Below are positions 9,443-18,660 of a stretch of DNA of 64,000 nt, one piece after another. The notes under the pieces are model-generated. The model had not been told where the DNA came from and did not search any database. It was given only the letters and a program-made list of their open reading frames with translations. Position 1 is the first letter of the stretch. The number at the start of each line of letters is the position of its first letter. The position numbers and the translations under genes are program-made. The stretch comes from Bacteroidota bacterium (lineage in GTDB: Bacteria; Bacteroidota; Bacteroidia; AKYH767-A; 2013-40CM-41-45): contig JADKKE010000032.1 of assembly GCA_016720655.1 (NCBI GenBank), positions 248,001 to 312,000 on the forward strand. Direction: 5' to 3'.

Positions 9443-11131
9443 TTATTTTTTACCTGCATCTGCTTTCAAACTTCCTTTAAGAATGCTCGAATAAACAGAC
9501 TGGTCATGGATAATTTCCATTGCTTTTTTTAATTCAGCATCGTGTTGGAGTGCCGTTTCAATCCGTCCCGACTGATAATAATAGCGCGATATAATTTCTT
9601 CTTCCAGCAATTGTAAAATTTCATTTTTATTCTTCTCTACATCCGCTTGTTTGTTGTGCGCTAATTTTAATTTCAAGGCTTCGTATTCCCGTTGAATATC
9701 GGTATAGTATTTTTCATCTTCACTATTCTTTTTCAGGTCTTCCATTGCTTTCTCACTGCGTGTCGTATAATCATAATCTTTATCCGAAAGGAAATTCGCA
9801 AAATCATTGAAATCCGCGTCTGTCAATACGAAATCATTCACAGAAGCAATTTCAGGATGTGTCCTGCGATAGCGTGTGGCATAATCAAAGATGAGGTTTT
9901 TATTCAGCAGGCTCACGCTGATATTGCTGAGTTTCGTTGCATCCATACTCACATCCGGTAGGATTCCTCCGCCATCAAATACTTTTCTGCCTGCACGTGT
10001 ACTAAATTCGGTAAGCAGTGAGTCCGGAACCTTACCAACGCTACCATCTTCATTTCTGTGAGAATAGTCCAGGGCTTGGATACATCTACCGCTGGGGACA
10101 TAGTATTTTGCTGTAGTTATTTTTAATTGTGTATTGTAGGAAAGTGGTCGTGTTGTTTGAACCAGTCCTTTTCCAAAAGTTCTCTGACCAACGATCACGG
10201 CCCTGTCAAGATCCTGTAAAGAACCGGAAACAATTTCTGAAGCGGAAGCCGAACCGCTATTTACCAATACTGCAAGAGCAATGCCGGGATCAACAGCTTC
10301 ATTGAGTGCTTTGTATGTTCTATCCAGATCTTTCAATCTTCCTTTGGTACTGACAATGTCTTGTCCGCGTTCCACAAAAAGATTCGAGACGTTTACGGCT
10401 TCATTCAACAAGCCTCCCGGATTATTGCGCAGATCAAAAACGAGTCCCTTTAACTGGTGTTTGGATTTCAGTTCTTTCAAAGCAGCTCCTACATCACGAC
10501 CGGAATTCTCTGTAAAGCTGTTGAGACGAATATAGGCGATGTCGTCGGACACCATACCATAATACGGAACACTCTTCACTTTGATTTCTTCCCGTGTAAT
10601 TGTTTTTTCAAATGGAGCAGATTCTCCTTCGCGTTGAATAAGCAAGTGAACTTGTGTTTTTGGAGATCCTTTGAGCAAGCGACTGATGTCGTCAGTTTTT
10701 TTATTGTTGACAGCCTTGCCATCGATTTCGAGAATGAGGTCACCGGCAAGGAGTCCGGCTTTTTGCGCAGGATATCCTTCGTAAGGATCACTGATGATAA
10801 CATTGTCGCCTTTTTGTTTGATCAAAGCGCCGATACCACCATACTGTCCGGTCGTAAGAAAACGGAAATCTTCGATGTCCGATTCAGGAATGTAATTCGT
10901 GTAAGGGTCCAGTGTTTCCAACATGGAATCAATCCCCTTTTTCATGAGTTTTCCGGGATCAGTAGGATCCACATAATACATATTCACTTCCCTGTACACA
11001 CTTGAAAAGATATCCAGGTTCTTGGACACTTCGAAATATTCATCAATGAAACCATAACTGATCACTGATGTAAGTGTGGTGCCAAGGATCACAAACCACA
11101 GTGTATGCTTTCTCAGGAATTTTTTCATCAT
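9443..11131 (-). CDS. S41 family C-terminal processing peptidase (CtpA/Prc-like)
   Basis: The 562-residue periplasmic serine protease has an N-terminal membrane anchor or signal (residues 9-27) and a PDZ domain near 95-170 (QYGGIGALI, GLLAGDLILEIDGK). The S41 catalytic core is marked by LRNNPGGLL, the nucleophile motif GSASASEI (about 293-300) and the catalytic lysine motif GQRTFGKG (about 315-322). These proteases use a Ser-Lys dyad to trim C termini of envelope proteins. The C-terminal ~150 residues are helical and charged. The gene lies 15 bp downstream of yidD, in the same direction as rnpA and hemD. Family membership is clear; its substrate is not known. Confidence 0.92.
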   Translation of the reverse strand: MMKKFLRKHTLWFVILGTTLTSVISYGFIDEYFEVSKNLDIFSSVYREVNMYYVDPTDPGKLMKKGIDSMLETLDPYTNYIPESDIEDFRFLTTGQYGGIGALIKQKGDNVIISDPYEGYPAQKAGLLAGDLILEIDGKAVNNKKTDDISRLLKGSPKTQVHLLIQREGESAPFEKTITREEIKVKSVPYYGMVSDDIAYIRLNSFTENSGRDVGAALKELKSKHQLKGLVFDLRNNPGGLLNEAVNVSNLFVERGQDIVSTKGRLKDLDRTYKALNEAVDPGIALAVLVNSGSASASEIVSGSLQDLDRAVIVGQRTFGKGLVQTTRPLSYNTQLKITTAKYYVPSGRCIQALDYSHRNEDGSVGKVPDSLLTEFSTRAGRKVFDGGGILPDVSMDATKLSNISVSLLNKNLIFDYATRYRRTHPEIASVNDFVLTDADFNDFANFLSDKDYDYTTRSEKAMEDLKKNSEDEKYYTDIQREYEALKLKLAHNKQADVEKNKNEILQLLEEEIISRYYYQSGRIETALQHDAELKKAMEIIHDQSVYSSILKGSLKADAGKK

Positions 11132-11146
11132 TTCGTTTTATAAGTT

Positions 11147-11380
11147 TCAGGGAAGCGGATCATAACCATGTCCTCCCCAGGGATGACAACGTGAAATTCT
11201 TTTTAAGGTGAGGTATCCACCTTTGAATGGCCCATATTTGCGGATTGCCTGCAGTCCGTATTCAGAACAAGTTGGTGTGAAACGACAAGAAGGACGAAGC
11301 AAGGGTGAAAGCGCTCCCTGATAAAATCGGATCAGCCCGATGAACAGCTTAGACAGAATGTTTTTGAAAATCTTCCACAA
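11147..11380 (-). CDS. yidD: Membrane protein insertion efficiency factor YidD
   Basis: The 77-residue protein matches YidD along its whole length. It has an amphipathic N-terminal helix (IFKNILSKLFIGLIRFYQ) and the signature GALSPLLRPSCRFTPTCSEYGLQAI with three conserved cysteines including the later RCHPWGGHGYDP motif. YidD helps YidC insert membrane proteins. Its start overlaps the last 32 bp of rnpA in another frame, as in many bacteria, which implies translational coupling. The usual partner yidC is not in the window. Confidence 0.95.
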   Translation of the reverse strand: MWKIFKNILSKLFIGLIRFYQGALSPLLRPSCRFTPTCSEYGLQAIRKYGPFKGGYLTLKRISRCHPWGGHGYDPLP

Positions 11381-11765
11381 ATCGTTGTAAAGTTAGAGTT
11401 AGTTTTACTTCTACTTCAGAATACTTCGGGATCACCTTGCCTGTATACACAATCAAGAGTGCAACTTGCACATGTTTGTCTTTCACGAACGAATAAAGTC
11501 CGGCTTTATTTTTTCGATAGACTTCCTTCATCAGGCGCTTGATCTTGTTCCTTTCTACAGCTGATTTAAAATTTCTCTTCGGTGCTGTGAATGCCACTTG
11601 CACAGGATTCGCAACCTGCAAATTGTGCACCATCCAGATTAGCCGAAATGGGGCTATCTGAAAGGATTTGCCTTTCTCAACAAGTTGTTCGATTATTTTA
11701 CGACTAACCAGCCGTTCCGGTTTCCGGAATGTTAACCGGTTGACAGAAGGAACGACACCGTTCAT
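11349..11765 (-). CDS. rnpA: Ribonuclease P protein component
   Basis: The 138-residue protein has the RNase P protein fold signature: a central AFTAPKRNFKSAVERNKIKRLMKEVYR segment containing the RNR-type RNA-binding motif (here ERNKIKR), and an N-terminal RLTFRKPERLVSRKIIEQL region. It binds the 5' leader of precursor tRNAs and supports the catalytic RNA. It overlaps yidD downstream. The corrected stop of hemD is only 7 bp upstream of its ATG, so hemD-rnpA-yidD-protease look like one transcription unit. The rpmH gene usually found beside rnpA is absent here. Confidence 0.93.
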   Translation of the reverse strand: MNGVVPSVNRLTFRKPERLVSRKIIEQLVEKGKSFQIAPFRLIWMVHNLQVANPVQVAFTAPKRNFKSAVERNKIKRLMKEVYRKNKAGLYSFVKDKHVQVALLIVYTGKVIPKYSEVEVKLTLTLQRFVEDFQKHSV

Positions 11766-11772
11766 TGAACAA

Positions 11773-12521
11773 TTATTTATTCGCTTTTTTAATGTATTGT
11801 TCCAATGCCATCGTCATTGAAGGTGCTGCAGGAACAGGTGCTTGAATATCAAGCTTTAAGCCTGCATCCAGGACTGCCTGAGCGTTGTGGGCCCAAATGC
11901 CGCAATACGGGTATTGTTCTGTTTGAATTTCGGAAAATTTTTAAATAAGGATGTTATTCCGGAAGGACTGAAAAAAACCAGGACATCATAATTCACTTCA
12001 GCCAGATCACTTAAATCACTGGCAACAGTCTTGTAAATGACTGCTTTTGTGTAGTCAATACTTTGAGCATCAAGCGTTTCAAAAATTTCTTGCTTATGGA
12101 TATCAGTACAGGGAACAAGGAATTTTTCCTTTTTATGCTTTTTAATCAAATCCATCAGATCATTGATAGTCTGCTTGCCAAAAAAGATCTTTCTTTTTCT
12201 ATAAACAACGAATTTCTGAAGGTAATAAGCTGTTGATTCTGAAATACAAAAATACTTCAATGTCTCAGGAACAGCGATTCGCATTTCATTGCAAATTCTG
12301 AAAAAGTGATCGGCAGCGTTTCTGCTGGTAAGAATAACAGCTGTATGATCCGGTAAATTCACCCTGTCTTTCCTGAAATCTTTTGCAGCGATAGGCTCTA
12401 CATGAATGAAAGGTCGGAAGTCAATTTTCACATTGAACTTCTTGGAAAGATCGTAATAAGGTGATTTATCAGTTTCAGGTTTCGGCTGTGTAACCAGGAT
12501 ACTTTTAACTTTCAAACTCAT
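11773..12521 (-). pseudogene. hemD: Uroporphyrinogen-III synthase, 1-bp frameshift near the C terminus
   Basis: HemD closes and inverts the tetrapyrrole ring in haem/corrin synthesis. The minus-strand frame starts at MSLKVKSILVTQPKPE (ATG 12521) and shows the HemD motifs ILTSRNAADHFF, FLVPCTDIHKQEI and VLVFFSPSGITSLF. After IAAFGPTT it runs into an early stop at 11856. Adding one base near 11882-11889 restores AQAVLDAGLKLDIQAPVPAAPSMTMALEQYIKKANK, ending at TAA 11773-11775. That tail is what HemD proteins have, and the corrected end packs neatly against rnpA. Neighbouring DUF4271 upstream is the usual Bacteroidota context. A sequencing deletion is the simplest explanation. Confidence 0.85.
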
Positions 12522-12616
12522 GCAGGAATTTCCGTTTCGTGAGTAAAATATCAGTTGCACAGGTTAGTTTCACCGGATAAAGCCGGATAAACCAACAGGG
12601 CTCATTTTCAAGGGTG

Positions 12617-12624
12617 CAAAGATA
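12617..12624 (-). promoter_or_regulatory. Candidate -7 promoter element for hemD-rnpA-yidD
   Basis: On the minus strand the sequence reads TATCTTTG, an exact match to the Bacteroidota -7 element TAnnTTTG, about 95 bp upstream of the hemD start. No clear TTTG -33 element is visible at the expected 19-21 bp spacing, so the call is tentative. Confidence 0.45.
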
Positions 12625-12695
12625 GGAAAAAATCTGCCTTTTTGACTAAAAGCTTCAGACTCTTAAACTGGCGATTTTTGGAGCTGGAATAGGGA

Positions 12696-13652
12696 TTAGA
12701 GAATTAACCTGACAAACACCAACAAGGGCGCAATTTCAAAAGTCAGAAGGAACAAAATAAGATATAAAAAGGAAAATCCCGGAACGGAAAAACCAATTAA
12801 TACTCCCCGTACAGCCCGGTATAAAAGACCCAAACTTACTAGAATAGCTCCGGTGTAAATCAGGGATGAAGTGGACAGCCATTGATTGTAAGCAAGCAAA
12901 GCGATAATCGGAACAAGCACAATTCCTACGGCATTATTGATCAGAAATACATTAAAAGTGTAAGTCGCCATTTCCCTGTCAAGGTCAAATAGCCAACCAC
13001 AAATCTTGAGAAACAGAAATTTAAAAGAATAAACTGCTGTGACCAGGATTGCAAAAAACAGAAATCGTGAAAACCCGGTACCGATTCCTCCGATTTCCCA
13101 TCCGAGATGAATACTTACCAAATAGAGAAATAATGCTCCTGTGAGATGGAATGCCACACTGAGAAAAACCGATGCTCTCTGAACGAGAATGTTTTCATCC
13201 CTCACAATTTGATTTGTCAGGTTGTTGTTTAACAAAGCCTGAATCATCTGACTGAAATATTTAGAATAGAATATTCTCAACCAGGTAAAAACAAAAATTA
13301 CCAAAATTAAAATCGGGAAAAGCCAGTCCGGAGAATTGTCTTTGCGAATGACAGGCCCATCATTCGTAGGTTGAAGTTCATGCCCCTTATACAGATCGAG
13401 AAACTTGGTTGTAGGATGTTGTGGAACAATTGGCGAAGTAAAAAGCTGCAGGTCGGCTTGCTCTTGGGTTGAATCGCCTATGGAATCCTGATTGTGTGCA
13501 AGTCCCGGTAAAAAGTGTCTGGCAGTATCTGCATGCATTGGCACCATGCGTCTCACCGGTCTCCGGATCAAACTGTCGGTTCCGAATACACGCTGGCTGT
13601 CAGTGGCGAGTGCCGGTTGTGTCTGATGGGTGGAATCCTGAAAAATGCTCAC
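12696..13652 (-). CDS. DUF4271 domain-containing membrane protein
   Basis: The 318-residue protein has a polar N-terminal ~100 residues. The DUF4271 region follows: the DSPDWLFPILILVIFVFTW segment, then several transmembrane helices to the C terminus (about six or seven), with conserved ILVQRASVFLS between helices. Function is unknown, but this family is regularly found next to hemD in Bacteroidota, exactly as here (hemD is 135 bp downstream on the same strand). The start at 13652 gives a cytoplasmic or periplasmic proline-rich head of low complexity; a shorter start is possible. Confidence 0.85.
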   Translation of the reverse strand: MSIFQDSTHQTQPALATDSQRVFGTDSLIRRPVRRMVPMHADTARHFLPGLAHNQDSIGDSTQEQADLQLFTSPIVPQHPTTKFLDLYKGHELQPTNDGPVIRKDNSPDWLFPILILVIFVFTWLRIFYSKYFSQMIQALLNNNLTNQIVRDENILVQRASVFLSVAFHLTGALFLYLVSIHLGWEIGGIGTGFSRFLFFAILVTAVYSFKFLFLKICGWLFDLDREMATYTFNVFLINNAVGIVLVPIIALLAYNQWLSTSSLIYTGAILVSLGLLYRAVRGVLIGFSVPGFSFLYLILFLLTFEIAPLLVFVRLIL

Positions 13653-13730
13653 GCATCAAATATACAGCAATTGAAAAAGAATGACATTACTGATATGGAT
13701 GGTTACCAACAAAATTTTTGGATGAACACA

Positions 13731-14612
13731 TCAGAATTTAAACATCCTGGATATGATGAAACTGAATTTAATTCCTCCTTTTTCCCAATTGTCATCAGTA
13801 TTCACAAGGAAGTCATTTTCAAGAATCCCTGATGCATTCGTAAACATGACAGAAAATACGTGCCCTCCGGTTTCGATTTCGATTCCGGCTCCGGCTACAT
13901 CAAACACATCGTTAAGTTCCTTAAACTTTTCTCTTCCAAGGGTGTGTGAATAGTCAACAATGAAGGATGCACTCGGAGTGAATTTCCAACGAAATCCGCC
14001 ACTCAGGTTGATATTATCATTTTCATCATTGGGTCCGACAACATTGCGGTGTAAATATCCGGCTGCAATTCCCATGGAAAATTTTGGAGAAAATTTCCTT
14101 GTCACAATGATCTCTCCAAAATAAGTAATTCGATGAAGGTCTTTTTGAACCAATTCACTCACTTTGGTGGAGTAGGTCGTATTTCCATAGAGGGTGATGC
14201 CAATTGGAATTTTGTGATTCGTAGTTTGCTCAAGCGCTTTGAATTTTAACAGGAGCTCAAGATTTTCCTGACGTTTTGAACGGCTGAAGCCTGTCATCAA
14301 TCGATCAGTGATTCCATAATGTGCACCAATACGGATGTCCTGCGATTGATCGAAGCCGTAAAGGTTATGAAATGATCCACCGCTTTCTCTTCCTATATTT
14401 CCAAATAGATGGTTGATACGGATATCCAGATTTTTCTTTTTTACTGTTTCGTTAGTCTGAATATTGATGATTTTATTTCCTTTAAAAGTTGCCAGTACAG
14501 GTTCGTTTTTTGGTGGAGGAGTCTCAGCCTGTAATTGCTTTAGTAAATCATCCTGTGCAAATGCACCGGTAGCAATCAGACTACTAAATAGAAAAACAAG
14601 TATATTTTTTTT
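13731..14612 (-). CDS. DUF5777 family outer-membrane beta-barrel protein
   Basis: About 293 residues, beginning at MKKNILVFLFSSLIATGAFA, a clear signal peptide (an upstream ATG at 14639 would add nine residues before it). The mature protein has the DUF5777 pattern: LDIRINHLFGNIGRESGG, an NLYGFDQSQDIRIGAHYGITDRLMTGFSRS stretch, then many alternating beta strands to a terminal aromatic residue. The fold predicts an outer-membrane barrel. It is the last gene of a three-gene operon with YceI and a haem-motif lipoprotein, an association I recall from other Bacteroidota. Transported substrate unknown. Confidence 0.85.
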   Translation of the reverse strand, partial: KKNILVFLFSSLIATGAFAQDDLLKQLQAETPPPKNEPVLATFKGNKIINIQTNETVKKKNLDIRINHLFGNIGRESGGSFHNLYGFDQSQDIRIGAHYGITDRLMTGFSRSKRQENLELLLKFKALEQTTNHKIPIGITLYGNTTYSTKVSELVQKDLHRITYFGEIIVTRKFSPKFSMGIAAGYLHRNVVGPNDENDNINLSGGFRWKFTPSASFIVDYSHTLGREKFKELNDVFDVAGAGIEIETGGHVFSVMFTNASGILENDFLVNTDDNWEKGGIKFSFIISRMFKF

Positions 14613-14644
14613 CATAGGGAGGATGAATACTTTATTCAAATTTT

Positions 14645-15199
14645 TTAATCCTTTTTCTTATACGGTATGTAATCTGATTTTAACTCAACATTGATCGTAT
14701 CCGCAATATTCTGAAACAATAATTTCGGAATCGAAATCTTATAATCCGCAATGGCAATGAGCAATTTACCGGAAAGATGAACGTCTTTTCCTTTGATTTC
14801 AATGCTCGCTTTCTCTGTGACTGTTTTGTCTATCCCATGGATAGACATGATTCCCGTAGCTGTCACCTCGTAAATACCATCTTTATTCCAATCCAGACTG
14901 TCGTTGATTCTTCCTTTAAAAGTTGCCTGTGGATATTTATCGCTTTCCAGGTACTTTTCGTTAAAATGTTCCTGCATCAATTCTTTCTCAAACTTAAATC
15001 CACGAATAGAAATAATGAAGGCAATGTCGCCGGTGGTCGTATTTACAATCGAATTCACGCTGTTGTTCTTTGCTGAAATATTTTCAACGGGAGCTTCAGA
15101 AAAAAAAGTAATTTCTGCTGATTTGCTGATCAGGACTGGCTGACATAGCACTGTTCCTGAGAAGCACAAAAAACAAAGCACAAGAAATTGGCGAAGCAT
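14645..15199 (-). CDS. YceI family periplasmic lipocalin-like protein
   Basis: The 184-residue protein has an N-terminal signal peptide (LVLCFLCFSGTVLCQ). The YceI pattern follows: AEITFFSEAPVENISAKN, a central LMQEHFNEKYLESDKYPQATFKG, and GIMSIHGIDKTVTEKASIEI. YceI proteins form a beta-barrel that binds polyprenyl or other lipids in the periplasm. The gene lies 10 bp downstream of the haem-motif lipoprotein and 32 bp upstream of DUF5777 on the same strand, so the three are probably co-expressed. A redox or quinone-linked role is inferred only from the company it keeps. Confidence 0.9.
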   Translation of the reverse strand: MLRQFLVLCFLCFSGTVLCQPVLISKSAEITFFSEAPVENISAKNNSVNSIVNTTTGDIAFIISIRGFKFEKELMQEHFNEKYLESDKYPQATFKGRINDSLDWNKDGIYEVTATGIMSIHGIDKTVTEKASIEIKGKDVHLSGKLLIAIADYKISIPKLLFQNIADTINVELKSDYIPYKKKD

Positions 15200-15209
15200 A
15201 CGTGAGAAA

Positions 15210-15572
15210 TTAATTATTCGGATAACCCTGGGAGATCCAAAGTCTTATTTTGTACAATTGACAATCGTCCATTATCCGGTGTTCGGGCATGTGTAATGGG
15301 TTTTCCACCGGCAGTGCAAGTCGATCCAGAACACGTCCGGCACGGATCCGGTTGGCCAGTCCGGCATAGGTTGTATAGTCGAAGCTGCCTTCTCCGCCCT
15401 GACTGTGACACCCGAAATAACTGCAGTTGGAGCTAATAATCGGTTTGATGTCTTTGTTGTAAAACATCTCTGTACTGTCACACCCGGCTGGAGGAACGAG
15501 TACCTCTTCCTGGACATCTTTGCTGCAGGAATAGACAAAAAGTAGAATCAATATGGAGTAGAAATATTTCAT
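15210..15572 (-). CDS. Lipoprotein with a c-type haem-like CX4CH motif
   Basis: The 120-residue protein has a lipoprotein signal (ILILLFVYSC, lipobox cysteine at residue 16), then a DIKPIISSNCSYFGCHSQGG segment. The C-S-Y-F-G-C-H spacing (CX4CH) resembles the haem site of small surface cytochrome-like lipoproteins in Bacteroidota and of planctomycete-type cytochrome domains, where the ligand methionine comes later (PLHMPEH here). It is first in the operon with YceI and DUF5777 and has a good promoter immediately upstream. Haem attachment is inferred, since the classic CXXCH motif is absent. Confidence 0.75.
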   Translation of the reverse strand: MKYFYSILILLFVYSCSKDVQEEVLVPPAGCDSTEMFYNKDIKPIISSNCSYFGCHSQGGEGSFDYTTYAGLANRIRAGRVLDRLALPVENPLHMPEHRIMDDCQLYKIRLWISQGYPNN

Positions 15573-15589
15573 TTAAATTTCCAGATTAG

Positions 15590-15619
15590 CAAATATAAAA
15601 AGATTCCGAAACCTTCAAA
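15590..15619 (-). promoter_or_regulatory. Bacteroidota-type promoter for the lipoprotein-YceI-DUF5777 operon
   Basis: The minus strand has TATATTTG (15590-15597) preceded by TTTG (15616-15619) with an 18-bp spacer, close to the TTTG-N19-TAnnTTTG consensus. It lies 17 bp upstream of the lipoprotein ATG, giving a very short leader. Confidence 0.6.
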
Positions 15620-15724
15620 GCATGAATTGATATTTCCTTTCTAGGGTTTATTTAACATTGAATGGTACACTAAAAAGAATTCAGCCTCTTCCCTGAAAAT
15701 CAGCTCAGCATTGATGCTGTCAAC

Positions 15725-16531
15725 TCAACTGTTCTTACTTATTAAGATCATCTGATCCAGACTGGGATTAAGACTTCCTCCTGTTGGTTCTATTGTTACA
15801 GCCCATTGGTCAGCTTCGATAATATTTTTCAGACGCTGCATTCCGGCATCGTTCGGCAGGATAAAAATACCGGCATCAACAGGATTTCCAGCAGTCAATG
15901 CCCACAATTGATACTGTTTTCCTTCGCCGGGATCAGGTAAGGAAAGGATATCGATATAGGTTTCTCGCGAGTATTTATTCCAATAAACCCTGGCTTGAAA
16001 ATGTTTTGTACTGTCAACCGGCATTAACATCATGACCTTTGCATTTTCGTCACGCATCAGCATGAGATCTGAATAGGTATGCTCAAAAGTGTTCTTGACA
16101 AGGTTGTAATTTAAAGCAATTTGATTTTTTTCATTTAAAGCGGATACATAACGATCTTCCGCATCATTCCAGTTCTTGTAAAAAAACCAGGATGCAAAAG
16201 TGCTGATCAATAAAGCGGCAAGACTGGCAGCAATGAGATATTTGTATGTAAGTTTATGGTTCGAATCCATTTTTCGAACCTTGCTTTTCGTCATTTTATC
16301 CGATTCGGATTCGGTAGCAGAAGCGATTATTTCGGCACGTAAAGAAGGACGCGGATTCCTGCTATTTACAAGTACATAGTTTTCCAGAGCTTCCTGAACA
16401 ATTTTCAGTTCAGTAGCCACTTCGGGATAGATGAGCATCTTCTGCTCAAACTCTTTTTTCTCTTCCGAAGAAAGAGTCCCCATCGCGTAAAGTTCAACAA
16501 CTCCGGATGCTATGTATTCTTTAATATCCAT
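15725..16531 (-). CDS. Anti-sigma factor with RskA-type periplasmic domain
   Basis: The 268-residue protein has a cytoplasmic helical N terminus (KEYIASGVVELYAMGTLSSEEKKEFEQ, as in zinc-less anti-sigma domains). One transmembrane helix lies near residues 93-112 (YLIAASLAALLISTFASWFF). The periplasmic C terminus contains the RskA motif IDILSLPDPGEGKQYQLWALTAGNPVDAG. It would hold the partner ECF sigma factor at the membrane until a signal releases it. Its ATG immediately follows the sigma factor stop codon (TAAATG), so the two are translationally linked. The inducing signal is unknown. Confidence 0.88.
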   Translation of the reverse strand: MDIKEYIASGVVELYAMGTLSSEEKKEFEQKMLIYPEVATELKIVQEALENYVLVNSRNPRPSLRAEIIASATESESDKMTKSKVRKMDSNHKLTYKYLIAASLAALLISTFASWFFYKNWNDAEDRYVSALNEKNQIALNYNLVKNTFEHTYSDLMLMRDENAKVMMLMPVDSTKHFQARVYWNKYSRETYIDILSLPDPGEGKQYQLWALTAGNPVDAGIFILPNDAGMQRLKNIIEADQWAVTIEPTGGSLNPSLDQMILISKNS

Positions 16532-17092
16532 TTACCTGCTTTCTTCTTTTCCAAAATAGGTACGAAGTTTCTGCAATGCTGCTCTGGATCTGGTTTTTAC
16601 AGTTCCAAGAGGAATGTTCAATTTATCAGCAGCTGCTGATTGAGAGTAACCACCGAAGAATAATAATTCAATGATCTGTCTGTATTCCTGGTCAAGTTTT
16701 TGTACCATCTGCCGGAGACCGATCGTATCCGGATTGTAGACAGTATTCAAGACATCACTACCGGAAAATACGGTCTTTTCAATATCCTGGTTTTTCTGCT
16801 GGCTGCTAAATTCCTTCGATCGGATCTTGTCAATGGCTCCGTTTCTCGCAATATTGATCATCCAGCTGAATAAACGGCCCTTTACAGAATCATATTGTCC
16901 AAAATTGTTCCAGATTTTCAGAAAAGTTTCCTGCAAAACATCTTCGGCTATTTCGTCATTTTGTATAATTCTGTGAATTACACCGTACAATGCAGCCGAA
17001 TAATTATCGTAAAGGATTTCAATGCCTTTCGCTTCCCTTGCAAGCAGCAATTGGATAAGGTCCTCTTCAGATATTTTGATTCGACGACTCAA
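16532..17092 (-). CDS. ECF-type RNA polymerase sigma factor
   Basis: The 186-residue protein has both ECF regions. Region 2 shows LYDNYSAALYGVIHRII, DEIAEDVLQETFLKIW and GRLFSWMINIARNGAIDKIRS. Region 4 shows LDQEYRQIIELLFFGGYSQSAAADKLNIPLGTVKTRSRAALQKLR. Such sigma factors redirect RNA polymerase to stress or envelope genes. It is paired with the anti-sigma gene directly downstream. Its regulon cannot be read from the window; the nearby lipoprotein-YceI-DUF5777 operon is a candidate by proximity only. Confidence 0.93.
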   Translation of the reverse strand: MSRRIKISEEDLIQLLLAREAKGIEILYDNYSAALYGVIHRIIQNDEIAEDVLQETFLKIWNNFGQYDSVKGRLFSWMINIARNGAIDKIRSKEFSSQQKNQDIEKTVFSGSDVLNTVYNPDTIGLRQMVQKLDQEYRQIIELLFFGGYSQSAAADKLNIPLGTVKTRSRAALQKLRTYFGKEESR

Positions 17093-17162
17093 TGATAAAA
17101 GCGAATTGCAGCTGGATTTTTTCTGACCCTAAAGAAACGAAAATAACGAAGATGCTTTTCGA

Positions 17163-18598
17163 TCAATGGAAACTTCTTTCCCACAACATACCACCTTTCG
17201 CCAGGAAGGATTTTAATTTGAATTTTGTCAATGACAGGATCGCACTTTTCGATGATTTTCTTTCTTTGAAATAAGCAACTTCATTATAAACCCTTCGGAT
17301 CGCATAATCATAATAGCGACGTGAATACGTACGCTGGAAATCAATTTGCCTGTCGGTTGATGACTCCCAAGGAAGCGCGTGAAGAAACGAAGATTCTGTT
17401 TCTTCATACAGTGGCGTTCCTTTTATCGGATAGGCAACAGTAATGGTATACAAATCAGGATCCGATAATTTCAAATGCTTTATTGTTTCTTCAATGTCAG
17501 CTTCTGTTTCACCGGGATATCCGACCATAATAAATGTTCCGGTTTGAAGTCCTTTGGATTTTGCCATCTGAATCATTCCCCGCACTTGCTCAACAGTGAC
17601 TCTCCTGTCCATAGCATCGATGATTTTTTGGGAACCGCTTTCTGCACCTATCCAGACACGAAAACAACCACTTTCTTTCAGGAGCCCGATCACTTCTTCG
17701 TTCAGGCGATCTGCCCTGGTGATACATTCGTAAAGAACCTGAACTCCCTGCTTCACAATTTCATTCCGGAATTCCTCCAGCCATTTGTGGCTGATACTGA
17801 ACACGTCATCCACAAACCAGATGGTATCAAAAGTGTACTGCAACTGCAATTCTTTCATTTCAGCCACCACTTTCGCCGGACTCCTGCGCCGGTAACTTTG
17901 TCCGTATACAGCCCTGCTACACCATTTGCACGTATATGGACAACCTCTCATTGTACTCACAGAAATCGCACTTGCTCCATGTCTTTCTTTCCATGCATTG
18001 AAATAGTTTTGAAGCTGTATTTTTTTTCTGTTTGGAAGAGGCAAGCTGTCCATTTCTTTCAATAATGCTCGGGCCGGACTTGTTTGGACTTTATTTTCTG
18101 AATTGAGAAAGGCAATTCCTGAAATACCGGAAAGAATTTTTTTTCATCAATTCCGTCCTTGTTTTCTGCACTGTAAAATGTAACCAGCTCCAGCATTGTT
18201 TCTTCGCCTTCACCTACCACGAGCACATCAGCTCCATATTTCAGGAAATTCTCAGCATGGTTTTTTACTTCCGGACCACCAAGAACTATTTTTGTTCGTT
18301 TCAATTCCGGTGTGGACTTTACATATCGAATAAGCCGTAGCACATTCAATTTTGTCATCAGGTTTGTATAAATGCCCAGCACTCTCGGTGCAACTCTGAG
18401 AACTTCTGCAGACAATTCTTCAAAGGATGAAAATGTAGAATCAAAAACAGTATTTTCATATCCATGTTCTTCCAGGTAGGCTGAAATGTATAAGATCCCC
18501 AAAGGAGCATAAGGCTTCATGATTTCCTGTTCTTTCGGATCATCACAAAGAAAATAGCCGTGAGTAAGAAGGATAGATGACATAAATGGATTCTTCAC
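17163..18598 (-). pseudogene. B12-binding-type radical SAM protein, 1-bp frameshift
   Basis: Two minus-strand frames (18059-18598 and 17163-18062) form one protein of about 478 residues. The first half is a cobalamin-binding-like Rossmann domain (SILLTHGYFLCDDP, PLGILYISAYLEEHGYE, KIVLGGPEV, VVGEGEETMLELV). The frame breaks at the run of eight T at 18137-18144. Adding one base restores GISGIAFLNSENKVQTSPARALLKEMDSLPLP, which joins smoothly to the radical SAM half with the cluster motif CPYTCKWC, WFVDDVFS and VGYPGETEADIEET. Members of this group often methylate or rearrange unactivated carbons. Its neighbours are a methyltransferase and a related radical SAM gene. A homopolymer error is likely. 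Confidence 0.85.
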
Positions 18599-18660
18599 GA
18601 AAGTACGAATCCGGATTCAACAATTTGCGTACTCTGTGATTCCCAAATTGTTTTTGCCGC

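Noticed and set aside
10457..11005. 182-residue plus-strand ORF antisense to the S41 protease
   Set aside because: Shadow of the real gene; Phe/Ile-rich composition typical of an antisense frame.
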